Below, piece after piece: positions 26,502-36,193 of a stretch of DNA of 64,000 nt (positions are counted from its first letter, which is position 1; the number at the start of each line of letters is the position of its first letter). The stretch lies in assembly GCF_000222585.1 (NCBI RefSeq), contig NZ_AFWE01000112.1, positions 1 to 64,000 of the forward strand, in the 5' to 3' direction. The notes beneath the pieces are model-generated. The model was not told the DNA's origin and did no database searches. It worked only from the letters and a program-made list of their open reading frames with translations. The translations under genes and the position numbers were made by a program. The stretch comes from Vibrio scophthalmi LMG 19158 (GTDB taxonomy: Bacteria; Pseudomonadota; Gammaproteobacteria; Enterobacterales; Vibrionaceae).

Positions 26502-27506
26502 ATGCCGATAATCACACGACTGAAAAACCGAGTATCAAACAGTATCGACGATCAAGTAGAAACGTGTTGGATAGATGTCGATCTATCAAAACCAGAAGAT
26601 CAAGAGTGGCTTATTTCACAGAGTCAGCTCTCGGAAGAGTTGGTGGCATTTTTGCAGCGAGAGAACTTCGTCAATCATCGCAATCTCCATGATGGCAGTG
26701 TGTTAATCGCACTGAAAGTCAGTGGTGAAAAGCCAACCATCAATCCTATCGGTTTGGTGGATTTAAAAATATTCATTGATGCTCATCGGATTATTACGAT
26801 TCGCTATCATCCTGTTATAGCGATAGATAAAACCTACGCATACTTGGAAAGTGCATGCTCAGGTGAGAAGGCTGCCCCCCATCATGACGCTTCTTCATCG
26901 GTAGAAAGAGAGAAGCAATATGATGCCAAAGTGATGGATGTATTTTGTCATATCATCAATAACTTGATAGATCATATTGAAAAGGTCACCTTTACCATCT
27001 CGGACCAAATTGCCGTACTTGAAGATCAATATTTTGATACCGGTGAAGCGTTTGATTCGAGTTTATTACTCAAACTACGGGGAGATATCTGCAAAACGAG
27101 GCGGATACTCACGGTATTACGCAACACCTTATTCATTCGAATTGAAGATCCTAGTTTACTCATCGACAGTGAAGATAAAAGTGCATTGGTGAGAGCTTCC
27201 AGCCATGTCACGTTGCATTTGAATAATCTGGACGACTTACTATCGCGTATCGATATGCTGCAAAACCTCGATAACACCAAACTCTCTGAAGCGATGTCTC
27301 AGTCGAGCTTTAGCTTGACGATTGTTGCGACGGTATTTCTGCCACTCACTTTTGTGTCTGGTTTATTGGGAATGAATGTGGGTGGGATCCCGGATACCCA
27401 TAACCCATGGGGATTTTGGGCAATCACTGCGGGTATGCTGTTATTGGCAATTACCTTATGGATCACGCTGTATCGCCGTTTGAAAACGATCCGGTTTAGG
27501 CGCTAA
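26502..27506 (+). CDS. CorA-family divalent cation transporter (ZntB-like)
   Basis: 334-residue channel-type transporter of the CorA/ZntB superfamily. A cytoplasmic alpha/beta domain and long stalk helices (about 140-270) precede two C-terminal membrane helices. The pore loop reads GLLGMNVGGIP (about 287-297); the GMNVGG form is that of ZntB rather than the GMN(F/V)xxMP of CorA magnesium channels, so zinc transport is likelier. The C-terminus RRLKTIRFRR is basic, as in this family. AAGGA lies just upstream of the ATG. No operon partner is evident; the following small membrane genes begin 144 bases downstream. Confidence 0.87.
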   Translation: MPIITRLKNRVSNSIDDQVETCWIDVDLSKPEDQEWLISQSQLSEELVAFLQRENFVNHRNLHDGSVLIALKVSGEKPTINPIGLVDLKIFIDAHRIITIRYHPVIAIDKTYAYLESACSGEKAAPHHDASSSVEREKQYDAKVMDVFCHIINNLIDHIEKVTFTISDQIAVLEDQYFDTGEAFDSSLLLKLRGDICKTRRILTVLRNTLFIRIEDPSLLIDSEDKSALVRASSHVTLHLNNLDDLLSRIDMLQNLDNTKLSEAMSQSSFSLTIVATVFLPLTFVSGLLGMNVGGIPDTHNPWGFWAITAGMLLLAITLWITLYRRLKTIRFRR

Positions 27507-27650
27507 CAGTTTCCCTTACCATTTTAGATTAAGTCATTGATTTTTGTTGCATATTGATTCAAACGTCAGCATTATTCTGTTTCACATTACATCATTGCGT
27601 TGATTTATAGACGTGATGGTTTCGTTCGTTAAAGGATATTCAGGCTGATT

Positions 27651-28130
27651 ATGAGTTGTTTTGCCATATTAGAAAAATCAGATATTCAAATTGCCGTAAA
27701 ACTCAATAAAGTAGATGCTGAAAGTGAGCTAGAGGCTCTTCGGCTGGAGGGATACAAGGTAATTGTGGAACAAGTGGATGCTGAGGATTCCAGTGATGCT
27801 TTGCTAAAGGCTAAGCAGCTACAGCAAACGACAGCCACGGCGAAGATGGATTACCAGTCAAAATACAAAACAGGCCTAGTGGTCGGAAAAATTATCGGCG
27901 TGATTGGTTGGCTGATGGTGATTGTCGGCTTGGAAAATATGCTGGCAGGTTCGGTTCAATCGATGGATCAGTATATCTGGAGCTATGGAATCATGTTTAG
28001 TGCCATGTTGCCGGGCTTTGGTATCTTCCTTTCGGGTCTATTCTCTGTTGCGGCAAGTCAAGTGATCAAGGCGACCGTCGATAACGCCGATAATACGCAT
28101 CGAATTTATCTGCACCTTAAAGGTGAGTAG
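27651..28130 (+). CDS. Hypothetical membrane protein
   Basis: 159 residues, not recognised. The first 60 residues are soluble and charged (a short alpha/beta segment with VDAESELEALRLEGYKVIVE), followed by two membrane helices near residues 77-95 and 109-132 and a short soluble tail. It opens a run of three closely spaced plus-strand genes for small membrane proteins (57-base gap, then a 4-base overlap), so the three likely work together at the inner membrane. No catalytic motif is visible. Confidence 0.65.
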   Translation: MSCFAILEKSDIQIAVKLNKVDAESELEALRLEGYKVIVEQVDAEDSSDALLKAKQLQQTTATAKMDYQSKYKTGLVVGKIIGVIGWLMVIVGLENMLAGSVQSMDQYIWSYGIMFSAMLPGFGIFLSGLFSVAASQVIKATVDNADNTHRIYLHLKGE

Positions 28131-28187
28131 TGTCTCCTTTAATGGCACTTATCGTAAAAATACCAATGAGAAAATAGGAAAACCGCA

Positions 28188-28691
28188 GTGATAGGTGCAA
28201 GGCTTTCACAAGTCCCAGGTGTACTCTGGATGGTATTGGTGATGTGTATTATCGGCGTCGCTGGGCCTCTTTATTTACTTAATCAGTTTAATGCTTCTTT
28301 TGAGTGGCCGACAACCAAAGGGATGGTGGTGGATACTTGGTTAGAACGCTACTACAGTACCAGTAGCGATCACGTGTATTACAACGTCGGTGTTGAATAT
28401 GTGTATACCGTTGACGATGAGATCTATCACAAGAAAGACAAGAACGATGTCACAGGGATTATTCCCGACTATTCGCTCGAAGAAGCAGAAGCCCTCGCCG
28501 CTGAGTTCCCTCAAGGGGAGATGGTTGATGTCTATTACAACCCAGAACGCCATAGCTCTGCAGTCTTAAAACCGACAAAAAATTTGATTATGTTGATTTT
28601 CCCTGCGGTATTCGGTTCTGTCTTGCTCGTCGTCTTGTATGTGATGTACCGACTGATGCGTGTCAAACCCCAAGAGTTTTGGGACGAGTGA
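28188..28691 (+). CDS. DUF3592 domain membrane protein
   Basis: 167 residues. A membrane helix at about 12-32 and another at about 133-155 flank an extracytoplasmic beta domain with the DUF3592 features: WPTTKGMVVDTWLE, a VGVEYVYTVDDEIYH strand pair and VDVYYNPERHSSAVL, where the YNP motif is typical. Function of the family is unknown. Start is GTG at 28188 with AGGAA seven bases upstream. The next gene overlaps its stop (GTGA), so the two are translationally coupled. Confidence 0.8.
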   Translation: MIGARLSQVPGVLWMVLVMCIIGVAGPLYLLNQFNASFEWPTTKGMVVDTWLERYYSTSSDHVYYNVGVEYVYTVDDEIYHKKDKNDVTGIIPDYSLEEAEALAAEFPQGEMVDVYYNPERHSSAVLKPTKNLIMLIFPAVFGSVLLVVLYVMYRLMRVKPQEFWDE

Positions 28692-29185
28692 ACAATGCGA
28701 AGTTCGATTTGGACAAGCTTGTAATGACGGTTAGATTTGAATGCGATCAAGCGCGGTTAGAAAGCAGAATTAAGCACAGTACCAAAGCGGCATATTTGAT
28801 GCTGCTTTCCTGCGGACTTATTTACTATTTTGAACCGGCATGGTTAGCGGCTATTCATCCGTGGTTTGGCCCGCTGATATTTGGCTCGCTATTTTTGGCA
28901 TTAAGCACGATTGAAAAACAGTCACGTGGCGATTTAGATTGTCATCGTGGTGAAGTCATTTCAATTAATAAGAATAGGCTTAAATTTCATCAAGCTTCAT
29001 CGGGTTATACATTCGAGAAAAGCTTGGATGACATAGAGAGTGCGACTCTTAGTCAATGGTTCGGTGTTCCGCGTATCAAGGTACGTTTCTCGGATAATCA
29101 ATTTTATCAGTTTAAGTGGTTTAAAGATTCTTCTGAGTTGTATCAGCTTTTAAAGCGTCAAGATGAGTGGCTGAAAAAGGGTTAA
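28688..29185 (+). CDS. Hypothetical membrane protein (third gene of the DUF3592 run)
   Basis: About 165 residues, not recognised. Two membrane helices (about 33-47 and 56-72 from this start) are followed by a cytoplasmic-looking beta domain (GEVISINKNRLKFHQ, then RIKVRFSDNQFYQFKWF) that resembles a small PH-like fold, as an inference from pattern only. I use GTG at 28688, which overlaps the DUF3592 stop; ATG at 28724 is an alternative and would shorten the protein by 12 residues. A hairpin terminator follows at 29216. Confidence 0.6.
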   Translation: MNNAKFDLDKLVMTVRFECDQARLESRIKHSTKAAYLMLLSCGLIYYFEPAWLAAIHPWFGPLIFGSLFLALSTIEKQSRGDLDCHRGEVISINKNRLKFHQASSGYTFEKSLDDIESATLSQWFGVPRIKVRFSDNQFYQFKWFKDSSELYQLLKRQDEWLKKG

Positions 29186-29215
29186 GAGCTATTCTAATTT
29201 GAGTTATACAACGAT

Positions 29216-29235
29216 ACGGCTGCGATGGCAGCCGT
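29216..29235. terminator. Hairpin between convergent genes
   Basis: ACGGCTGC, loop GATG, GCAGCCGT. The T-content afterwards (TTTGTGCTTT) is moderate. Confidence 0.6.
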
Positions 29236-29277
29236 AGTCGTTTGTGCTTTGCTCAGAAGTTACTATCAAGTTAAGCG

Positions 29278-30978
29278 TTAAATACTCTCGTTCTGATAAA
29301 TCGTTTTGCCATCTTTAATGGTTTCCAACACTCGAACGTCTTTGATTTCTCGTGGTACAACCTCAAGTGGGTTGCGATCAAGGATCACTAAATCCGCTCG
29401 TTTACCCACTTCAATAGTGCCTTTCTCCTGCTCTTCAAAATTTTGATAAGCGGCGATCTTGGTGATTGACTCCAGTGCCTGATAAGCGGAAATTCGATGA
29501 TGTTCGCCAAGCGTGTCACCGCTGCGAGTTACACGATTTACAGCAGACCACATGTTGGTCATCATATCTGGAAACAACACTGGCGCGTCCATGTGGATAG
29601 TGAAGGGCAGTTCTACCGAATTCGCCCAACCCATTGGTGAGATGTTTGAGGCACGCCATGGGCCTAATACCGAATCACGATGGTAATCGCCCCAAAAATA
29701 AGTATGAGCAGGGAAGAAAGATGGGATCATATCATTCTGCTTCATGCGCTTTACTTGATCTAAGCGTGTGGTTTGCGCGTGAATGACCACAGTACGGCGG
29801 TCCTCTTTACCATATTTACTGTCGGCTTTTTCGATCGCATTGAGCAAAATGTCGGCAGACGCGTCACCGTTACTGTGGCTGAGGATCTGTGCGTTCGTCT
29901 GATAAGCGATATCAACCCATTGGTTCATTTCTTTTTGAGTTAATACCGGATAACCATGATAGTCGTATGCATGGCTGTGTGGTGGCTCATAATACGGTGA
30001 AGAAAGGTAGGCCGTTTTACCTTGTGGTGAACCATCGCCGACTAATTTAACGCCTGCCAGAGTAAAACCGTTGATGGTCGCTTTCATAGGCAGTATTTCG
30101 ATCGCCGCTGCAAGATCAACCCACTTTGCGTATGCCAGCATATCTATTTTAAGTAACTCATTTTCAGCCATGTTTTTCATGATCTTAATGGTAGATAGAG
30201 TCGCTAGGCCTTCTTGCGCGGTGGTGACGCCATAGCTGGCAAACATATCTTGAACTTTGCTAAATTTACGAATTGCGTCCTCTTCGGTGATAGCAGGTAG
30301 ATGGCCAAGAATAGGGTAAATAGCGGATTCTTCTAGTACTCCTGTCATCTCACCATTCGCATCACGACGAATCACCCCTCCATTTGGATTTGGCGTGTCA
30401 TCGTTAAAGCCGATAAACGCTAAACCATTGCTGTTGCAACTGGCTAAATGACCTGAAATATGTACCGCGCAGAAATTGTAGCCTTGGGTGAAGGCATCCA
30501 GCTCTTGTTTGGTCGGGTGGCGCTTTTCAGCCAGTTCGGCATCGTCATAGCCAAACGCGACATGCATGATGCTGTCATCCAGTTCAGGTTGAGCGAAGTA
30601 GCGCTGCATGGTCTGCTTAATATCATCAATGGAATTTACGCTCCCCATCGGTGTAGGGTACAAAAACTCGCTCTCAATCAGAGGGATGTATTGTGCAAAG
30701 TGGCCATGAGCATCAATAAACCCGGGTGTGACTGTTTTACCATGGAGATCGCGTATTTGAGTGGTATCTGTCTGGTATTTGAGAACATCGGCATTACTGC
30801 CAATCGCGTGTATTTTGCCATCTTTTATCGCGATGGCTTCTACTCGATGTTGCTCTTCGCTGACGGTGATAATATCGCCATTGGTGAGAATAAGATCGGG
30901 ACTTGCAACGGCAAAACTCGAAGCAATTACAAGTGCGATCGGCGTGAAATGGAGTTTGTAATTATTGTTCGTCATCAT
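29278..30978 (-). CDS. Exported amidohydrolase (YtcJ/Amidohydro_3 type)
   Basis: 566-residue metal-dependent hydrolase. A signal peptide (KLHFTPIALVIASSFAVASP) places it in the periplasm. The first metal motif is TPGFIDAHGHF (about 85-95, HxH); later residues include the HSNGDASAD segment, VIHAQTTR and the Asp of IHMDAPV. The end block GTIEVGKRADLVILDRNPLE is typical of the family. The start at 30978 follows GGGAG by about six bases, better than the ATG at 30990. It is divergent from a LysR gene that may control it. Family substrates vary widely (amides, hydantoin-like compounds), so no reaction is given. Confidence 0.88.
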   Translation of the reverse strand: MMTNNNYKLHFTPIALVIASSFAVASPDLILTNGDIITVSEEQHRVEAIAIKDGKIHAIGSNADVLKYQTDTTQIRDLHGKTVTPGFIDAHGHFAQYIPLIESEFLYPTPMGSVNSIDDIKQTMQRYFAQPELDDSIMHVAFGYDDAELAEKRHPTKQELDAFTQGYNFCAVHISGHLASCNSNGLAFIGFNDDTPNPNGGVIRRDANGEMTGVLEESAIYPILGHLPAITEEDAIRKFSKVQDMFASYGVTTAQEGLATLSTIKIMKNMAENELLKIDMLAYAKWVDLAAAIEILPMKATINGFTLAGVKLVGDGSPQGKTAYLSSPYYEPPHSHAYDYHGYPVLTQKEMNQWVDIAYQTNAQILSHSNGDASADILLNAIEKADSKYGKEDRRTVVIHAQTTRLDQVKRMKQNDMIPSFFPAHTYFWGDYHRDSVLGPWRASNISPMGWANSVELPFTIHMDAPVLFPDMMTNMWSAVNRVTRSGDTLGEHHRISAYQALESITKIAAYQNFEEQEKGTIEVGKRADLVILDRNPLEVVPREIKDVRVLETIKDGKTIYQNESI

Positions 30979-31112
30979 CTTATCTCCCATGGAGCCAGTA
31001 CTGATATTGTTTGAAGTTAGCTCTATTTTTACTGAAGGTTTCTTTACAAGAAAGCCGAGTTTGATAGGGTAATCCGTTCAAATTAGGTGACCAGTTACAT
31101 CGTGGAGTGAAG

Positions 31113-32018
31113 ATGCATACCTTAGAACAGCTAAATGCTTTTATTGCCGTTTACGAGCAAGGGTCGTACAGCGCCGCTGCAAAATTATTAGGAAAATCCC
31201 GCACCACGGTGAGAGAACATGTTATTGCCTATGAAGATACGCTTGGTTACGCGCTGTTTACCATTGATGGGCGTAAAGCGTTACCCAATGATAAAGCTCG
31301 CCAGCTCTATTTTCATGCTAAGGTCGTCGAGAAGCAAAATAGAGAGTTACACTGTTATAGTCAGGCTCTGTTTGAGTGTGAGGTGCACACGATTAATATC
31401 GTTCATGATGTGATTGTGCCGCTTACCTTAATGATCGAGATCGAACACAAAATCAAAGCGAGCTATTCGCAATTAGCGGTGAATTGGCTGCATCGAACGC
31501 GCCCTGAAGCGCTTGCAATGCTGCAAGATGGCCGAGCCGATCTCGCTTTAATGCCAGACAGAGGCATGCTATTCCCAGAAGCAGAAGTGACATGGGTGAC
31601 GTTAGGCTCACTGCATATGAAGTGCTATGCTGGAAAAGACTCACCACTGCATGATGCTAAAGCACTCGATGGTGGTTTTGCCACTATTCATCACTTACAA
31701 AACCAAACCCAATATATTACCGAGAACTTCCTCAGTATGGATGTCGCCTTTGCTAAGGTATCGCCTAAGTTGCAGGTGGTTAGTAATAACGATCTGTTGT
31801 GCGAGTTGATTAAGCACGACGGTTGGGCAGCAATGCCTGAGGAATACATGCATGGTTATGTCGAGTCGGGCCAGCTGGTGGAAGTGAAGTTGAAAGAGAT
31901 GCGTGATAGCCGATTAATTTCATTGAATGTGTTTTTCCCGATAGGTAAAGATGAGCAAGCGGTATATTCCGACACCATCGCTTGGATAGTGGAAATAGCT
32001 CGTAGTTCGCTTAAGTAG
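31113..32018 (+). CDS. LysR-like transcriptional regulator
   Basis: 301 residues. N-terminal helix-turn-helix AFIAVYEQGSYSAAAKLLGK plus SRTTVREHVIAYEDTLGYAL (about 9-48), then an effector domain beginning near residue 90 (VHTINIVHDVIVPL). The recognition region has TVREHV where most LysR proteins have S-x-x-I-x-x-L, so it is a somewhat divergent member. I use the ATG at 31113 because GGAG lies 7 bases before it; a GTG two codons earlier is possible. It is divergent from the periplasmic amidohydrolase, its probable target. Confidence 0.85.
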   Translation: MHTLEQLNAFIAVYEQGSYSAAAKLLGKSRTTVREHVIAYEDTLGYALFTIDGRKALPNDKARQLYFHAKVVEKQNRELHCYSQALFECEVHTINIVHDVIVPLTLMIEIEHKIKASYSQLAVNWLHRTRPEALAMLQDGRADLALMPDRGMLFPEAEVTWVTLGSLHMKCYAGKDSPLHDAKALDGGFATIHHLQNQTQYITENFLSMDVAFAKVSPKLQVVSNNDLLCELIKHDGWAAMPEEYMHGYVESGQLVEVKLKEMRDSRLISLNVFFPIGKDEQAVYSDTIAWIVEIARSSLK

Positions 32019-32346
32019 CGATCGAACGGGTTGAGGAAATAGGGCGACGTTTATGCCGTTTGTAACGCAGTTATCAGTCAAAAAACTCATCGTATCGAGT
32101 AAAAATTTTAATTAACAAACTCGATCGTCTCGATCAATCAATTCGATCGATAAATAATCCCATTAGAACGATAAAAAACTTTTGTCATTGTGATTGGTTA
32201 TAATTATCGCTTGATATTCAATTGTACGTATAATCTCCTATTCTTTGCTGGCATTAAGCATAGTTCTATCAATTGGAAGATAGTGCGACAATCATTAGAT
32301 GGATTCTAAGTATGGATTAATGATGTAGAAAGCAGTTTTACTTGGA
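32019..32346. other. Non-coding region before the split GGDEF gene
   Basis: AT-rich, with three TCGATC hexamers in 28 bases (32121-32126, 32130-32135, 32143-32148) and otherwise no clear promoter or terminator. Confidence 0.45.
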
Positions 32347-33682
32347 ATGGTAGTAATGAATAGAACGATGAAAGCCATATTCATAATATTGATTTTTATA
32401 TTAACTGAATTTTTGGTGGTGGAATTCAGTAAAATCAACAATGAAAAAGAATCAAACCGGATCATTAGTGAACTAAATAAAACGATGAAGTCGTTCTTTA
32501 GTGACGCATTAATTACCTCTGAAGTATTAAAAGAAATGGTTGTACTTTCAGATGATAATTACCTTTCTTTTGCCGAGTTCAATAAATTGAGTCAAACGTT
32601 ACTATCGACTTACAGTCATGTCGATTCTTTACTGTACCTGCCAAATGGTGTCGTGGAGTTGGTGTATCCTTATGAGGAAAACAAACGAGCGATTGGCCAT
32701 AATGTGTTGAAAGATAAGAGTAGAAAGTTAGGTGCGATGGAATCAATTTCAGGAAGCACTAACACAATTATTGGGCCAGTAACGTTAGTTCAAAATGACA
32801 ATCGAGCATTCATTTTACGTAAAGGAATTTCTGATGAAGGTAAATTTATTGGTTTTTCTTCATCGGTTATCTATTTGGAATCAATTTTAAATTCTCTCGA
32901 TAATATATTGAAGAGCAATCATGTATGTAACTACAAAGTTATTGGTTATGATCCTGATAATGCAAATTACTATGATAAAACGGTTATTGAAAAGGGTGTT
33001 GTAAATTCTCAAGTTCACAAGGGGGTTATCACTCTATTTAATACTACTTGGCAAATATCGATATCACCAGATGATGCAGGTTTGTTGCCTAGGTTTGTTG
33101 TTTTTTTTGATATTATTGTTGGTGGTTTTGTTAATTACATCACCGATTAAATACTTTAATCAGTATCGCCGCTCGGAAGAGGCTCGTTACAACTTCCAAA
33201 AAGAGGCTCATACGGACTTTCTTACTAACTTACTCAATCGACGAGGCTTAGAAACCCGCTTTGAGTCCTTAAAAAAAGAGAATGTTTCAGGGGCTGTTGC
33301 GATTTTTGACATCGATTTTTTTAAGAACATTAATGACTCTTATGGCCACGAAGTCGGTGATATTGTGTTAGTCCAGTTCTCCAAGCTTTGCGCGGCAAAT
33401 ATGAATGCTCAGTTTACGCTTTCTCGAACTGGGGGGGAGGAGTTCGTCATGTTGATGCCCGACTTCAATCCAAACCAAGCCAAGCAATACTGTGAACAGC
33501 TTCGCGAAGCGGTCGCTAAAGCGCCATTTTTTATCAAACATTTACATATCAATGTCACTGTGAGTATCGGCATTGCCTGCTTTAGTGCGGTTGATAGCAT
33601 GGAAACGGCATTGAGTGATGCTGATGATGCCCTTTATGACACAAAACGAACTGGCCGAAATCGCGTTTGCCTGAAAGGTTAA
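32347..33682 (+). pseudogene. Diguanylate cyclase with periplasmic sensor, split by a frameshift at a T8 run
   Basis: Two overlapping frames together encode one typical membrane diguanylate cyclase. Frame one (32347-33150) holds a membrane helix (about 10-25) and a periplasmic sensor domain of roughly 220 residues. Frame two (33071-33682) carries the end of a second membrane helix and a complete GGDEF domain: DIDFFKNINDSYGHEVGD, active-site GGEEF and the terminal GRNRV. With seven instead of eight T at 33101-33108 the frames join to give RFVVFLILLLVVLL, a good membrane helix, so one extra T explains the break. GGEEF is an active-type motif; no RxxD inhibitory site precedes it. It could be a dead gene, a phase-variable gene, a case of RNA polymerase slippage or a sequencing error. 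Neither half would work alone. Confidence 0.82.
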
Positions 33683-33941
33683 ACCTATCAGCTAAGGCTA
33701 TAGCATTTATCACGAGGCAATGAGTAGCATCACACTATCTGATGTGTCGTTTATACCGAGAATACAATCGACTGAGCGTCATTTATTGCAGATAGTAGAT
33801 CGATTGCTGGTCGGCATCGCTCTCCTTAGACGTTATACTGTTTAACGTTGGTTTTTGTCTCGGCTATTCAATAGGAAAAGTTCGATATATTGCCATGAGA
33901 ATGCCAAATTTCCCCAAAACGAATAGAGCGGAGCCAAGACA

Positions 33942-34679
33942 TTGAGCGATAAACTCACCGTTGTCATTATCGAAGATGAGCCAGCGATTGCTGACAACCT
34001 TATTCATGTTTTAGAAATGGATGGTTACCAAACCCAGTGGTTTGCGACTGCGGGTGAAGGTTTGGCTTTTCTGCAAGCGAACATTGCTGATTTGTTGGTG
34101 TTGGATGTCGGCTTACCCGATGGTAATGGTTTTGAACTGTGCAAAACGATTCGTGATTTCTCCGCTATTCCGATCATCTTCTTAACCGCTCGAAACGATG
34201 AAATTGATCGGGTGGTAGGGCTGGAAATTGGCGCGGATGATTATGTTACTAAGCCGTTCAGCCCACGTGAAATGGTCGCACGGGTGAAATTACGCATTAA
34301 AGCGCGTCAAGCAACAAGCCAAATTCAATCGGCACCCGCGCCAATAACGAGTGATCAAATCGCCAAGCAAGAATCACAGATTTCTATGATTGATACTTTG
34401 CAGGCGCAAAGCTTTGATTACTGTATCAATGGTCAACCCCTTGGCCTGACAGCGGTCGAATTTAAAATCCTTGATAAGTTAATCACGGTCAGTGGCAATG
34501 TGCTCAGTCGTGAACAGTTGATGGTCGCTGCAGATATGGCAGTCGAAGCGGTATATGAGCGTAATATAGATACCCACATCAAGGCAATTCGCAACAAACT
34601 TAAACCCTTTGGTTTTGCTGAACGTATCGGCACGAAACGTGGTTTTGGTTACTTCTATTTAGCGCAGGGCGAGCTATGA
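33942..34679 (+). CDS. creB: Response regulator CreB (OmpR/PhoB family)
   Basis: 245 residues: receiver domain with the acidic pair Glu11-Asp12, phospho-acceptor Asp55 (LLVLDVGLPDG) and Lys104 (TKPF), an unusually long Gln/Ala/Ser-rich linker (about 122-150) and a C-terminal winged helix (VYERNIDTHIKAIRNKL, ERIGTKRGFGYFY). Identity as CreB rests on the adjacent creC and creD genes. TTG at 33942 is the start, with GGAG upstream. The stop overlaps the creC start (ATGA). In E. coli and Aeromonas, CreBC controls creD and, in Aeromonas, beta-lactamase genes. Confidence 0.9.
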   Translation: MSDKLTVVIIEDEPAIADNLIHVLEMDGYQTQWFATAGEGLAFLQANIADLLVLDVGLPDGNGFELCKTIRDFSAIPIIFLTARNDEIDRVVGLEIGADDYVTKPFSPREMVARVKLRIKARQATSQIQSAPAPITSDQIAKQESQISMIDTLQAQSFDYCINGQPLGLTAVEFKILDKLITVSGNVLSREQLMVAADMAVEAVYERNIDTHIKAIRNKLKPFGFAERIGTKRGFGYFYLAQGEL

Positions 34680-36118
34680 TCCGCTGGCCGAAAATCCCGC
34701 TAGGACTGAGACTTTTCTCCCTCTACTTCATCTTGGTGGGTATGACGGCTTATATGGTCAGCACCACGGTGATCCGAGAACTGAAGCCGACGGTGCGCCA
34801 AACAACCGAAGAAACCTTGGTTGATATGGCAAATTTGCTTGCTGTGTTGGCAGAAGAGGACGTCGCCAATGGGCAGTTTTCAGAAAGCCGCTTTGCCAAA
34901 TTACTCGCAGCGTATGGTCAAAGAGAACCACAAGCGCGTTATTGGGAATTAGGTAAAAAAGCCATCAATCACCGTATTTACATCACCGATAAGCAAGGCA
35001 TTGTGATTGCCGATTCTTGGCAACAAGATGTCGGTAAAGACTATTCGCAATGGAATGATGTTTACTTAACCTTGCGTGGCCAATATGGCGCGCGCAGTAC
35101 CACTGAAAACCCCAGTGATCCTTCTTCAACGGTCATGCATGTGGCTGCGCCTATTTACCATGATGATAAAATCATCGGCAGTGTCACGGTGGCCAAAGCG
35201 AATCGTTCCGTTCAGCCATTTATCGATCTTTCCAAACGCAATGTACTGTATTGGATGGTGTTGATGAGCGGTTTGGTTCTCGCGGCAGGCGCCTTATTCT
35301 CATGGCGTATTCATTCTGCACTGAATCAGTTAGAAAACTATGCAAAAAAAATGGGCCAAGGCGAAAAGGTCGTGAAACCCACCTTCCGCGTTTTCTATGA
35401 ATACGGCACCTTAAGTGATGCGTTGGAAAATATGCGTGGCCAGTTGGATGGTAAACAATATGTGGAGGAGTACGTGCAAACGCTGACGCACGAACTAAAG
35501 AGCCCGCTCTCGGCAATCAAAGGCGCGAGTGAGATCTTACAGATGCCACTTCCACCAGAAAAAATCACCCGTTTTGCTCACAACATAGAGCGTGAAAGTG
35601 ACCGCATGCAATCGCTGATTGATAAGTTGCTAGAGCTTGCTCGATTGGAAAAGCGACCACAGTTGGAAGTGCATGAGCCAATTGATCTTGGCTCGGTGAT
35701 CAATGACATCGTACAAGCGTCTGATGCTCGGTTAGTCGCTAAGTCAGTGCAGAGTACTATTGATATCGCCCAACCGATTCAGATCTCGGGTGATGCCTTC
35801 TTGTTTAAACAAGCGTTGTTTAACCTGATGGATAACGCGCTGGATTTTGTCGAGCAAGGCGGAGACATTCAATGGCAGGCGATGGAGAAAAATGGATTTG
35901 TCGTGCTGTCGATCTACAACTGTGGGCCACATATTCCCGATTATGCACAGGCGCGTCTCACAGAACGCTTCTATTCGTTACCGCGTTCAAATGGGGTAAA
36001 AAGTACCGGATTAGGGCTTAATTTCGTCGAACAAGTGATGAAGTTACACCACGCGAGTTTGAGCATTGAAAATGTCTCGCAAGGGGTCAAAGTGACGCTG
36101 AAACTCCCGACGGTGTAA
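34676..36118 (+). CDS. creC: Sensor histidine kinase CreC
   Basis: 480-residue inner-membrane kinase. Membrane helices near residues 11-29 and 187-205 flank a periplasmic sensor domain of about 155 residues; a HAMP-like stretch follows. The dimerisation box reads LTHELKSPLSAIKG with the phospho-accepting His at about 272, then the ATP-binding boxes NLMDNALDF and KSTGLGLNFVEQVM. It shares a 4-base overlap with creB. A hairpin (36117-36142) overlaps its stop codon and could reduce read-through into creD, which has its own repeat array upstream. Confidence 0.92.
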   Translation: MIRWPKIPLGLRLFSLYFILVGMTAYMVSTTVIRELKPTVRQTTEETLVDMANLLAVLAEEDVANGQFSESRFAKLLAAYGQREPQARYWELGKKAINHRIYITDKQGIVIADSWQQDVGKDYSQWNDVYLTLRGQYGARSTTENPSDPSSTVMHVAAPIYHDDKIIGSVTVAKANRSVQPFIDLSKRNVLYWMVLMSGLVLAAGALFSWRIHSALNQLENYAKKMGQGEKVVKPTFRVFYEYGTLSDALENMRGQLDGKQYVEEYVQTLTHELKSPLSAIKGASEILQMPLPPEKITRFAHNIERESDRMQSLIDKLLELARLEKRPQLEVHEPIDLGSVINDIVQASDARLVAKSVQSTIDIAQPIQISGDAFLFKQALFNLMDNALDFVEQGGDIQWQAMEKNGFVVLSIYNCGPHIPDYAQARLTERFYSLPRSNGVKSTGLGLNFVEQVMKLHHASLSIENVSQGVKVTLKLPTV

Positions 36119-36155
36119 TCACCTACACATAAGTTGGTGATTTATTGACCGCCAA

Positions 36156-36193
36156 CTCCATCAAATCTCCACATTAGCTCCATTCAGTCTCCA
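36156..36193 (+). promoter_or_regulatory. Four CTCCA repeats at 11-bp period upstream of creD (candidate CreB box)
   Basis: CTCCA begins at 36156, 36167, 36178 and 36189: exactly four copies with 6-base spacers. E. coli CreB binds TTCAC-N6-TTCAC, the same 5+6 geometry. TACCAT (36205-36210) lies 11 bases after the last copy and could be the -10, so the last repeats would replace the -35, as with PhoB-type activators. Confidence 0.65.

Noticed and set aside
33101-33108. Programmed -1 ribosomal frameshift at the T8 run
   Set aside because: The GGDEF frame needs a +1 (or -2) shift, so a usual -1 slippery site would not restore it. RNA polymerase slippage or a DNA indel explains it better.
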